Below are positions 1 to 6,847 of a stretch of DNA of 32,528 bases, in pieces. The DNA is from JAZQNC01 sp045536155. Lineage in GTDB: Bacteria; Bacillota; Clostridia; Oscillospirales; CAG-272. The stretch lies in the NCBI GenBank assembly GCA_045536155.1, contig JAZSMZ010000072.1, positions 1-32,528 on the forward strand, given 5' to 3'. Under the pieces are notes generated by a model. That model was not told the origin of the DNA and ran no database searches. It saw nothing but the letters and a program-made list of their open reading frames with translations. Position 1 is the stretch's first letter; each line of letters opens with the position of its first letter. Position numbers and translations under genes: made by a program.

Positions 1-1
1 G

Positions 2-781
2 ACTTGCCTTTCGACAAAGAACGGCGCTCTTGATCTTTCGGAGCTTCGCGCCGCGAACACGCCAAGCACGGTTTTGCTCTCGATCATGACGGTCAACAAC
101 GAAACGGGCGCGATCTACGACGTCGCGAGTGCTTTTTCAAAAGCAAAGCGCAAAAGTGCCAACATAGTTACACACACAGATGCCATTCAAGGGTTCAAAA
201 AGATACCGTTCAGCGCAAAATCGCTCGGTGCCGATCTCATTTCCGTCAGCGGTCACAAGCTCCACGCTCCCAAAGGTATTGGCGCTCTCCTCATTTCAAA
301 CGAGGTGATCAAGGCAAAAAAGATCATTCCGATAACCCTTGGCGGAGGTCAGGAAGGCTCTTGGCGATCGGGCACCGAAAGCGTTCCTCTTGCCGCGGCC
401 TTCGGCGAAGCGGTAAAAGAGGATTTCAACGCAAAAAATGCATCAGATATGCGCAAGCGGATCATTGATGCTCTGCCCGAATCGGTCCACGCAAATATAC
501 CGCAAAATCCCGCGCCACACATTTTGAGCATCACTCTGCCTCAGATAAAAAGCGAGACGATGCTTCATTTCCTTTCCGCCCGCGGCATATATGTATCCTC
601 TGGCTCGGCCTGCTCGTCGCACGGGCACGCATCGGGCGCACTTCCCTCCTTCGGACTTGACGCCAAAGAAGCCGACTGCACTATACGAGTCAGTTTGTCG
701 GGCGAGGAAAGCGATGACGACATCGACACCTTTATCGCCGCGCTGGCCGAGGGTGTGGACAGTTTGATAAGGATTAAATAA
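2..781 (+). CDS. Cysteine desulfurase (NifS/IscS family), 5' end cut by window
   Basis: This is a PLP enzyme that takes sulfur from L-cysteine as a protein persulfide for Fe-S cluster or thio-cofactor assembly in the cytoplasm. The frame is open to the left edge, so the N-terminal part lies outside; the internal ATG at 74 is not the true start, because in-frame codons before it already match the family (GALDLSELRAA leading into MTVNNETG). Visible motifs are HTDAIQ (PLP contacts), SGHKLHAPKG with the Schiff-base lysine, GGGQEGSWRSGT, and the catalytic cysteine in SSGSACSSHG. The C-terminus is complete, with a normal TIRVSLS ending region. A terminator follows directly. Whether it is IscS-like, NifS-like or a pathway-specific paralog cannot be told from this fragment, so no symbol is given. 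Confidence 0.93.
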   Translation, partial: TCLSTKNGALDLSELRAANTPSTVLLSIMTVNNETGAIYDVASAFSKAKRKSANIVTHTDAIQGFKKIPFSAKSLGADLISVSGHKLHAPKGIGALLISNEVIKAKKIIPITLGGGQEGSWRSGTESVPLAAAFGEAVKEDFNAKNASDMRKRIIDALPESVHANIPQNPAPHILSITLPQIKSETMLHFLSARGIYVSSGSACSSHGHASGALPSFGLDAKEADCTIRVSLSGEESDDDIDTFIAALAEGVDSLIRIK

Positions 782-787
782 AATAAT

Positions 788-827
788 GAGTTGACACGGT
801 AATTTCCGAGTCAACTCTCTTTTTATT
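788..827 (+). terminator. Intrinsic terminator after cysteine desulfurase
   Basis: The arm GAGTTGAC at 788-795 pairs with GTCAACTC at 810-817, with an inner CGG/CCG extension, followed by TCTTTTTATT. It starts 6 bases after the stop codon. Confidence 0.85.
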
Positions 828-835
828 CATGAATC

Positions 836-867
836 AAAAAAGGTGAAGAATTGCTCTTCACCTTTTT
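836..867 (-). terminator. Terminator of pnp, bidirectional
   Basis: A perfect 13-bp stem (836-848 with 855-867) has a 6-base loop and A-run/T-run flanks, so it can work on both strands. It lies 10 bases past the pnp stop and backs up the plus-strand terminator at 788-827. Confidence 0.85.
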
Positions 868-876
868 ATTGTTTAA

Positions 877-3039
877 TTACTTATTTTCCGGAGGACGTCT
901 GAAGGGGCGGCGGGGACGCTCTTCAACTTCGGGCATACCCTCGGGACGGGGCATTGCATCTCGGCGGGAGAGGTTCATTCTGCGCTTTTCGTCAAAGCCG
1001 AGGAACTTAACGGTCATCTTGTCGCCCACGTTGCAGATGTCGGTAACCTTTTCAACTCTTGTGTAGTCGAGCTTCGAGATGTGAACGAGGCCTTCCTTGC
1101 CGGGAGCGAATTCAACGAATGCACCGATCTCGATTACGCGGGTAACGGTACCTTCGTAGATAGCGCCAACCTCGGGCTCGAATACGATTCCTTCGATGAT
1201 CTCCTTAGCACGATTACCTGCTTCGGGATTGAGTGCGGCAATGAAGATTGTGCCGTCGTCCTCAACATCGATCTTTGTGCCGGTGTCGGCAACGATCTTC
1301 TGGATAACCTTACCCTTGGAGCCGATAACGTCACCGATCTTCTCGGGATCGATCTTGAGTGTGATCATCTTGGGAGCATACTTCGAAACCTCAGCGCGAG
1401 GCGCGGGGATGCACTTGAGCATGATCTCATCGATGATATAATCACGGGCGGTATGGGTGGTGGTGAGCGCCTCGTGAATGATCTCGGGAGTAAGACCGTC
1501 GATCTTGAGGTCCATCTGAATGGAGGTGATACCCTTGTGAGTACCTGCAACCTTGAAGTCCATGTGGCCGTAGAAGTCTTCGAGACCCTGGATATCGATC
1601 ATTGTCATCCACTTGTCACCCTCAGTGATAAGTCCGCAGGAAATACCTGCAACGGGAGCCTTGATCGGAACACCCGCATCCATAAGTGCGAGAGTGGAGC
1701 CGCAAACCGATGCCTGGGAGGTAGAACCGTTGGAGGAAACTACTTCGGATACGCAGCGGATAGCGTAGGGGAATTCTTCCTCGGAGGGAAGAACGGGAAC
1801 GAGAGAACGCTCGGCAAGTGCGCCGTGACCGATCTCACGTCTGCCGGGGCTACGGGTTGCCTTTGCATCACCGGTAGCATAGCCGGGCATATTGTAGTGG
1901 TGCATATATCTCTTGCTGTCCTCTTCATCGATACCGTCGAGCAGCTGCTTGTCGCCAACGGTTGCGAGAGTACAGGTGGTGAGTACCTGGGTCTGACCGC
2001 GGGTGAACATACCTGTTCCGTGTACGCGGGGCAAAATTCCAACCTCTGCTGCGAGAGGACGGATCTGGTCGAGACGGCGTCCGTCAACTCGCTTGCCCTG
2101 GAGCAGCCAGTGACGTACAACCTCTTTTTGGATCTTATAGAGGATCTCTTCAATTTCCATGTCAGCGCTTGTCTCGTCGGGATAACGGTCGCCGTATTTA
2201 GCGGCAACTGCCTGCTTGATGGGAAGCAGACGGGCATCGCGGACATTCTTATCATCGGTATCGAGAGCAACCTTAACATCCTCGATAACCATAGCCTTAA
2301 CTTCTTCGTAGTAGTCGTGGTCGATCTCGTGGGGCTCGTATGCGAACTTGTCCTTGCCGACTTCCATAACGATATCAGCAATAAATCCGCAGATCTTCTT
2401 GATCTCCTTATGTGCGAGCATAATTGCCTCGAACATATCCTCGTCACCGACTTCCTTTGCGCCTGCTTCGATCATAACTACCTTTTCAAAGCTGCCCGCA
2501 ACGGTGAGCTCGAGGATGCTCTTTTCGCGCTGATCAAGTGTGGGGTTGATTACGAATTCGCCGTCAACCATACCAACAGATACACCGGCAATAGGTCCAT
2601 TCCACGGAATATCGGAGATGGAAAGGGCGATGGAAGCGCCGATCATAGCGGCGATTTCGGGGGAGCAATCGGGATCAACCGACATAACGGTAAGGTTGAG
2701 AACTACGTCATTGCGCAGATCCTTGGGGAAAAGCGGACGGATGGGACGGTCGATAACGCGGGAAGCAAGAATTGCTTTTTCGGTGGGTCTGCCCTCGCGG
2801 CGGTTGTAGCTTCCGGGAACACGTCCTACTGCATAAAGGCGCTCTTCAAAATCAACGGAAAGGGGAAGGAAGTTAATACCTTCACGCGGCTTTTCGCTTG
2901 CGGTTGCGGTAGCCAAAACAACGGTATCGCCGTAGCGGACAAGGCAGGAACCGTTTGCAAGCTGTGCTATTTTGCCGGTCTCGATAACAAGCGGACGTCC
3001 GGCGAGATTATAGCTGAATGTACGATAATTCTCAAACAT
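877..3039 (-). CDS. pnp: Polyribonucleotide nucleotidyltransferase (PNPase)
   Basis: This is a phosphorolytic 3'-5' exoribonuclease of cytoplasmic mRNA turnover, working as a ring-shaped trimer. The 720-residue length is normal for the family. Order of domains: first RNase PH domain from residue 1 (ETGKIAQLANGS, GDTVVLATAT), an all-alpha linker, second RNase PH domain (GRRLDQIRPL, LPRVHGTGMFTRGQTQVL), KH domain (KIGDVIGSKGKVIQKI) and S1 domain (YEGTVTRVIEIGAFVEF, GLVHISKL), then a basic tail ending PRRPFRRPPENK. It is downstream of rpsO on the same strand, the classic rpsO-pnp arrangement. The nearest purine-rich Shine-Dalgarno (GAGGAG) is about 15 bases from the ATG, which is long and may mean weak initiation or regulation by leader folding. 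Codon use is strongly biased, as in highly expressed genes. Confidence 0.98.
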   Translation of the reverse strand: MFENYRTFSYNLAGRPLVIETGKIAQLANGSCLVRYGDTVVLATATASEKPREGINFLPLSVDFEERLYAVGRVPGSYNRREGRPTEKAILASRVIDRPIRPLFPKDLRNDVVLNLTVMSVDPDCSPEIAAMIGASIALSISDIPWNGPIAGVSVGMVDGEFVINPTLDQREKSILELTVAGSFEKVVMIEAGAKEVGDEDMFEAIMLAHKEIKKICGFIADIVMEVGKDKFAYEPHEIDHDYYEEVKAMVIEDVKVALDTDDKNVRDARLLPIKQAVAAKYGDRYPDETSADMEIEEILYKIQKEVVRHWLLQGKRVDGRRLDQIRPLAAEVGILPRVHGTGMFTRGQTQVLTTCTLATVGDKQLLDGIDEEDSKRYMHHYNMPGYATGDAKATRSPGRREIGHGALAERSLVPVLPSEEEFPYAIRCVSEVVSSNGSTSQASVCGSTLALMDAGVPIKAPVAGISCGLITEGDKWMTMIDIQGLEDFYGHMDFKVAGTHKGITSIQMDLKIDGLTPEIIHEALTTTHTARDYIIDEIMLKCIPAPRAEVSKYAPKMITLKIDPEKIGDVIGSKGKVIQKIVADTGTKIDVEDDGTIFIAALNPEAGNRAKEIIEGIVFEPEVGAIYEGTVTRVIEIGAFVEFAPGKEGLVHISKLDYTRVEKVTDICNVGDKMTVKFLGFDEKRRMNLSRRDAMPRPEGMPEVEERPRRPFRRPPENK

Positions 3040-3112
3040 AATTTTTAAAATATTCTCCTCTTCTTATAAATACATCTTGTAAAACACATCGGGGTATATG
3101 CCATAGCTTTTC

Positions 3113-3162
3113 TCATAAAAACGGAGGACACGGCAGCCATCCGCATGCGGCGCACCGTGTCC
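3113..3162 (-). terminator. rpsO-pnp intercistronic hairpin with T-run (attenuator-like)
   Basis: On the minus strand the arm GGACACGG (3155-3162) pairs with CCGTGTCC (3126-3133), with a further palindrome GCCGCATGCGG-like segment (around 3141-3151) inside. It is followed by TCCGTTTTTATG. It sits 48 bases after the rpsO stop. Position and form match an intrinsic terminator that would let part of the transcription continue into pnp; a similar terminator between rpsO and pnp is known in E. coli. Confidence 0.7.
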
Positions 3163-3209
3163 ACAAACCGTCGCTATGAGTGGATGAAAAAGGTTTTCTA
3201 AGCTGTCGC

Positions 3210-3473
3210 TTATTTACGAATGCCGAGCTTCTCGATGATAGCGCGGTAACGAGTGATATCCTTTTTCATAAGGTAGTTGAGCAGGTTTCTGCGATGACCA
3301 ACCATCTTCAGCAGTCCGCGACGGCTGTGATGGTCCTTTGCATTAACCTTAAGATGCTCGGTAAGATTGTTGATGCGAGCGGTAAGAATTGCGATCTGAA
3401 CCTCAGGAGAACCTGTGTCGCCTTCGTGCATCTTGTTCGCATCGATAATGGAAAGCTTTTCTTCTTTCAACAT
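3210..3473 (-). CDS. rpsO: Small ribosomal subunit protein uS15
   Basis: uS15 is a primary 16S rRNA binding protein of the 30S platform and helps form bridge B4. The product is 87 residues, close to the usual 88-89, with family signatures HEGDTGSPEVQIAILTARI, LTEHLK, KDHHSRRGLLKMVGHRR and LLNYLMKKD. The start is the ATG at 3473, preceded by AGGTG at about 7 bases. It has its own promoter at 3594-3622 and about 110 bases of leader. pnp follows after an attenuator-like hairpin. A call of any other protein is not credible. Confidence 0.98.
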   Translation of the reverse strand: MLKEEKLSIIDANKMHEGDTGSPEVQIAILTARINNLTEHLKVNAKDHHSRRGLLKMVGHRRNLLNYLMKKDITRYRAIIEKLGIRK

Positions 3474-3587
3474 GGTTTTTCACCTCATAATAAAATTTTT
3501 ATTTGCAACACACATCAGCATACGGTGGGTGAAATCGACGGTAACGACCGCCGCTGTATCCGTAAACCGAGCATGAAGCGTCATACA
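3474..3587 (-). promoter_or_regulatory. Candidate S15 autoregulatory leader of rpsO
   Basis: The transcript from the promoter at 3594-3622 would carry about 110 bases before rpsO. An outer pairing of 3521-3525 with 3560-3564 (TACGG/CCGTA) encloses an inner hairpin, 3539-3542 with 3547-3550 (CGGT-AACG-ACCG). Binding of S15 to its own structured leader is well known in several bacterial groups, with different folds. I cannot match this one to a described class by eye. Confidence 0.35.
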
Positions 3588-3593
3588 TCGTAT

Positions 3594-3622
3594 ATGATAT
3601 CACATCTTTTCTTTAAAGTAAA
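3594..3622 (-). promoter_or_regulatory. SigA-type promoter of rpsO
   Basis: Minus-strand TTTACT (3617-3622), a 17-base spacer and TATCAT (3594-3599). Confidence 0.65.
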
Positions 3623-3682
3623 GATGTTTTTTGATTTTAACATTAATTTTACACTTTTTTCATATATGGGAAGATACCGGTG

Positions 3683-5014
3683 TTAAATCGTCACCGAAAC
3701 GCGGTCGATACCGTAATATTCAAAGAGTCTGATGGCGTCTTTGCCGATCTTCTCGCCGCAAACCACTATCGGCACGGCCGGCGGGCAACAGATATTTTCC
3801 GATGCAAGCACCTTGCCCTCGCAGTCGTGTACATCCAGCTCCTCACTCGGCATAAACGATGCGTTTCGTATGCTCATCACCCGTTCGGAAAGTGAAAACG
3901 CGAGTTTTTCGCGCTCGATCGCATCCTTTTTGCCAATGTTTATAAGCGCATCTTCAACAATAGGCAAAGAATCGGCGTTTTCGGGGGTGAACATCATTAC
4001 AAGATAGTCGCTGTCATAAAACTCAACGATGATTTTTCGTTTTGCCAGCAGATTTGCAAGCTCGTGACCGGTATATCCGTATTTTTTTGTATCAAGAGTA
4101 AGCTTTGTCGTCTCATCGCCGACAAAGCAATATCCCGCCTCTGCAAGACGTTCTTTCATATCACAAACGCTTTTGCAAAGTGCCAAAAGATCATCGCGAT
4201 ATGCGGCATCGATATACGAATTGGCCATATCGAGCGATTGCAGGATAAGATACGAAGGACTTGTCGAACCGAAAGCGGAAAGCGCCCGCTTTGCTTGTTC
4301 GAAAAACAGCGCCGGTGCCGATTTTGATATATGCAGATACGCGCCTCCCGTCAGCACGGGCAGAGTCTTATGTGCCGAATCGCAACAGATATCGGCGCCG
4401 AGATCGATCGGATGACGCGACTCGGGCAAAAACTTCAGATACGCACCATGCGCGTTATCCACGCAAAGCAGCACTTCATTTCTCCGACAGACGTCGGCTA
4501 TCGACTCAATATTCAGAACATTGCCGAGATAGTCGGGCGATGTTATGTAGAGCGCGGTGATCTTTTTATCCTCGTTTAAGCGCTTTTCGAGCAGAACTGT
4601 GTCGATTTTGCAGCAAAGATAGCTGTCGCTGTCGTCAGGATAAATCCATTCGACATCAAAATCGAGCATGGCAGCTGCCGACACAAAGCTTTTATGGCAG
4701 TTTCGAGCGGCAAGTACTATCGGTTTTTCCCCTCTCGATGCGGCATAAAGGCAGACGAGATACATCATCGCCCTTATGCAATGGGACGAGCCCTCGGTTG
4801 AGTAAAAGGTATCGCATCCGAAAAGCGCAGAGGCATTTGCCTCGCTTTCGGCGATGATCCCATTACATTCGTAAAGTGAATCTGCACCGTCGAACTCCGT
4901 TATATCGATCTGCTCGATCCCAAGCATGCTTTTGCCCTTGTGACCCGGCATATGTGCGCGAACAACGTCCTTCTCGGCGTATCTTCGCGCAAAATCGCAT
5001 ATCGGTGTTTTCAT
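3683..5014 (-). CDS. PLP-dependent Orn/Lys/Arg decarboxylase-like protein
   Basis: This is a fold-type I PLP enzyme of the Orn/Lys/Arg decarboxylase family. Seen: HMPGHKGK near the N-terminus, FYSTEGSSHCIRAMM, the PLP-contact aspartate in VDNAHGAY (residues 186-189 region) and the Schiff-base lysine in CCDSAHKTLPVLTGGAYLH (about K216). At 443 residues it belongs to the short Firmicutes type (YaaO/SpeA-like) and lacks the N-terminal wing domain of the long E. coli enzymes. The start ATG at 5014 overlaps the TGA of the upstream radical SAM gene by one base; a GTG at 5017 is an alternative. AAGGA lies 9 bases before the ATG. Substrate cannot be decided: arginine, lysine or ornithine are usual. 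The coupling to the SCIFF maturase is unexpected for a polyamine enzyme and leaves open a role in the peptide pathway. Confidence 0.88.
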   Translation of the reverse strand: MKTPICDFARRYAEKDVVRAHMPGHKGKSMLGIEQIDITEFDGADSLYECNGIIAESEANASALFGCDTFYSTEGSSHCIRAMMYLVCLYAASRGEKPIVLAARNCHKSFVSAAAMLDFDVEWIYPDDSDSYLCCKIDTVLLEKRLNEDKKITALYITSPDYLGNVLNIESIADVCRRNEVLLCVDNAHGAYLKFLPESRHPIDLGADICCDSAHKTLPVLTGGAYLHISKSAPALFFEQAKRALSAFGSTSPSYLILQSLDMANSYIDAAYRDDLLALCKSVCDMKERLAEAGYCFVGDETTKLTLDTKKYGYTGHELANLLAKRKIIVEFYDSDYLVMMFTPENADSLPIVEDALINIGKKDAIEREKLAFSLSERVMSIRNASFMPSEELDVHDCEGKVLASENICCPPAVPIVVCGEKIGKDAIRLFEYYGIDRVSVTI

Positions 5015-6471
5015 CACTCGTCGTCCTTACAGCCGTCACAGCCCTCGTCGCAGTCCGATTCGGGCAGTTCGGTTACAACACCGCGCATCTCGCGGTCAAT
5101 AGCCACCATAATGGCGCATTCCATTCTCTTTTTGAACAGCTCACAGCCATATTTGTATACTCCCTTGACCGAGCCGGTCGAGTGATACGCGTTTGCCGCG
5201 CATCCGCCCGAGCAGTAAAGCTTTGCCCAGCAATCGGCACATTCTGGACGGGAATATACGTTGCAGCAGGCAAATTCGTCCTGCGCTTCTTTGTTTTCAA
5301 CGCCCCCCCAGATATCGCCGAGGCGGTATTTTTCCTCGCCGACGAACTGATGGCAGGGGTAAAGGTCGCCCCAGGGAGTGACTGCCATATATTCGGTGCC
5401 CGAGCCGCATCCCGATATTCTCTTATAGATGCAGGGGCCGCCCGTAAGATCGATCATATAGTGGTAGAAGGTGAACGGTCTGCCCTCGCGATCGCGCTCG
5501 AGCATAAGCTCGGCGAGCTTTTCGTACTGCTCGCAAATGATGGGCAGATCCGCTTGCGTCAGCTCCTCTTTATCGCCCTCGGCACATACAACAGGCTCCA
5601 TCGAAAGCTCGTTAAAACCGAGATCAAGCATCACCTTGATGTCGTTCAAAAAGTCGGGGTTGGCATGGGTAAATGTGCCGCGCATGTAGTAGTTTTTGCC
5701 TCCGCGCGCCTCGACGAGCTTTTGGAATTTGGGCACTATTCTCTCCCAGCTGCCGTTGCCCGCATAGTCGACGCGGTAGCGGTCGTGGATCTCCTTGCGT
5801 CCGTCGAGAGAGAGCACGACATTGCTCATCTCGCGGTTGCAGAAATCGATAACGTCGTCATCCATCAAAAGACCGTTGGTGGTCAGAGTGAAGCGGAAAT
5901 TCTTGCCTGCATCCTTTTCTATCTTTCTCGCATATTCGACGAGCTGTTTTACAACGTCGAAATTCATCAGCGGCTCGCCGCCGAAAAAGTCGACCTCGAG
6001 ATTGCGGCGATTTCCCGAATTCTCCACGAGGAAATCGAGGGCTCGTTTGCCAACCTCAAAGCTCATCACAGCTCTGTCACCGTGATATTTTCCCTGGCTT
6101 GCAAAGCAATAGGAGCAATTCAGGTTGCAGGTGTGGGCAACGTGCAGACAAAGCGCCTTGACGACGCCCGAAGTGCGCTTTTTGAGCTCGCCTGCCATGT
6201 TTTCAAAGGTATCGGGGGCAAAAAGATTTCCCCCGTCGGCAAGTTCTTTTACCTGATCGTAGCATTCGCAAATATCGCCATCGGTTATTATCTCGCCCTC
6301 TTCGCTTTGCTTGCCGCTGTATTTTTTGCACATCTCGGCAACGATCTCTTCTCTGCTCTTTTCCTTGAAAAGCGAGATTATATCATATGCAAGCGAATCG
6401 ACGGCATGAACAGCACCCGAGCAGCTGTCGAGAACTATATTGTATTTTCCCAGTTTATACTGATGTACCAT
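5014..6471 (-). CDS. scfB: SCIFF peptide maturase, radical SAM/SPASM (CteB-like)
   Basis: Radical SAM enzymes of this family install Cys-to-Thr (sulfur to carbon) thioether links in the SCIFF precursor. The 485-residue product has an N-terminal region of about 95 residues like the peptide-recognition (RRE/PqqD-like) element, the CxxxCxxC cluster motif CNLNCSYC at C115, C119 and C122, the GGEPL motif (DFFGGEPLMNF), and a C-terminal SPASM domain with clustered cysteines (ISGCGSGTEYMA, PCHQF, RPECADCWAKLYCSGGCA, YKYGCELF) for two auxiliary Fe-S clusters. It lies 89 bases downstream of the SCIFF gene across a terminator-like hairpin. GAGG sits about 9 bases before the ATG. It ends in a cysteine- and acid-rich tail (DCDEGCDGCKDDE). 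The family assignment is firm because of the adjacent SCIFF precursor; the exact crosslink is inferred. Confidence 0.94.
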   Translation of the reverse strand: MVHQYKLGKYNIVLDSCSGAVHAVDSLAYDIISLFKEKSREEIVAEMCKKYSGKQSEEGEIITDGDICECYDQVKELADGGNLFAPDTFENMAGELKKRTSGVVKALCLHVAHTCNLNCSYCFASQGKYHGDRAVMSFEVGKRALDFLVENSGNRRNLEVDFFGGEPLMNFDVVKQLVEYARKIEKDAGKNFRFTLTTNGLLMDDDVIDFCNREMSNVVLSLDGRKEIHDRYRVDYAGNGSWERIVPKFQKLVEARGGKNYYMRGTFTHANPDFLNDIKVMLDLGFNELSMEPVVCAEGDKEELTQADLPIICEQYEKLAELMLERDREGRPFTFYHYMIDLTGGPCIYKRISGCGSGTEYMAVTPWGDLYPCHQFVGEEKYRLGDIWGGVENKEAQDEFACCNVYSRPECADCWAKLYCSGGCAANAYHSTGSVKGVYKYGCELFKKRMECAIMVAIDREMRGVVTELPESDCDEGCDGCKDDE

Positions 6472-6515
6472 TTGTTTTTCCTCGCAAGGTATATTTAGAG
6501 GTATGTATTTTTAAC

Positions 6516-6543
6516 AAAAATACCGCCTTGCGGCGGCATTTTC
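6516..6543 (-). terminator. Intercistronic terminator between scfA and scfB
   Basis: Minus-strand CCGCC (6532-6536) pairs with GGCGG (6523-6527) around a 4-base loop, extended by A/T pairs after one mismatch, and followed by ATTTTTGTT. It would end most transcripts after the short peptide gene and give partial read-through to the maturase, matching a need for much peptide and little enzyme. Confidence 0.7.
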
Positions 6544-6560
6544 ATTCGGGCAAAATCCGA

Positions 6561-6719
6561 TTATTTGCTCTTCTTTTCCTGTTTGTTTTCGCACTGCTGA
6601 TTAGCGATGCCGCAGCTGGTCTTGCAAGCGGACTGGCAGGAAGTCTGGCATTCGCCGCATCCGCCGTTCTTTGCGCTGTCGCAGAGGTTGCGTGTATTTA
6701 TGGTTTTGATGTGCTTCAT
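6561..6719 (-). CDS. scfA: SCIFF ranthipeptide precursor (six-cysteines-in-forty-five family)
   Basis: This 52-residue cysteine-rich peptide starts MKHIKTINTRNL, the conserved SCIFF leader, followed by CGECQTSCQSACKTSC and ANQQCEN. Cysteines are at 13, 21, 24, 28, 32, 36 and 43: seven, one more than the family name implies. The start at 6719 is chosen because GGAGG lies 8 bases upstream; a longer in-frame opening to 6749 would begin inside the promoter transcript start region. SCIFF peptides are ribosomally made and post-translationally modified, almost universal in Clostridia, and processed by the adjacent maturase. They are reported to act in population-level signalling in some clostridia. 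It has a perfect-consensus promoter and its own terminator. Export and protease genes are not in the window. Confidence 0.95.
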   Translation of the reverse strand: MKHIKTINTRNLCDSAKNGGCGECQTSCQSACKTSCGIANQQCENKQEKKSK

Positions 6720-6756
6720 GGTTACATCCTCCGTTAATTTTTTTATCATTCGGTTA

Positions 6757-6785
6757 ATTATAACATACCCTTTTTATCTTGTCAA
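6757..6785 (-). promoter_or_regulatory. Perfect-consensus SigA promoter of scfA
   Basis: Minus-strand TTGACA (6780-6785), a 17-base spacer and TATAAT (6757-6762), giving a leader of about 30 bases before the SCIFF start. Confidence 0.9.
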
Positions 6786-6847
6786 TGATAAAAAAGTAAA
6801 AAGTTGGCCGCGAGCACATTTTTTATTGATTTTTGGCGAATAATCGC

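Noticed and set aside
1081..3048. 655-codon plus-strand open frame across pnp
   Set aside because: It is the exact antisense of pnp, has no family-like motifs, and comes from the codon bias of a highly expressed gene. No RBS stands at its start.
4876..6498. 540-codon plus-strand open frame across the SCIFF maturase
   Set aside because: It is antisense to the radical SAM gene; no promoter, no RBS and no recognisable domain.
6561..6749. Longer, 62-residue version of the SCIFF peptide
   Set aside because: The added 10 residues do not fit the conserved MKHIKTIN start, and the GGAGG lies between the two possible starts.
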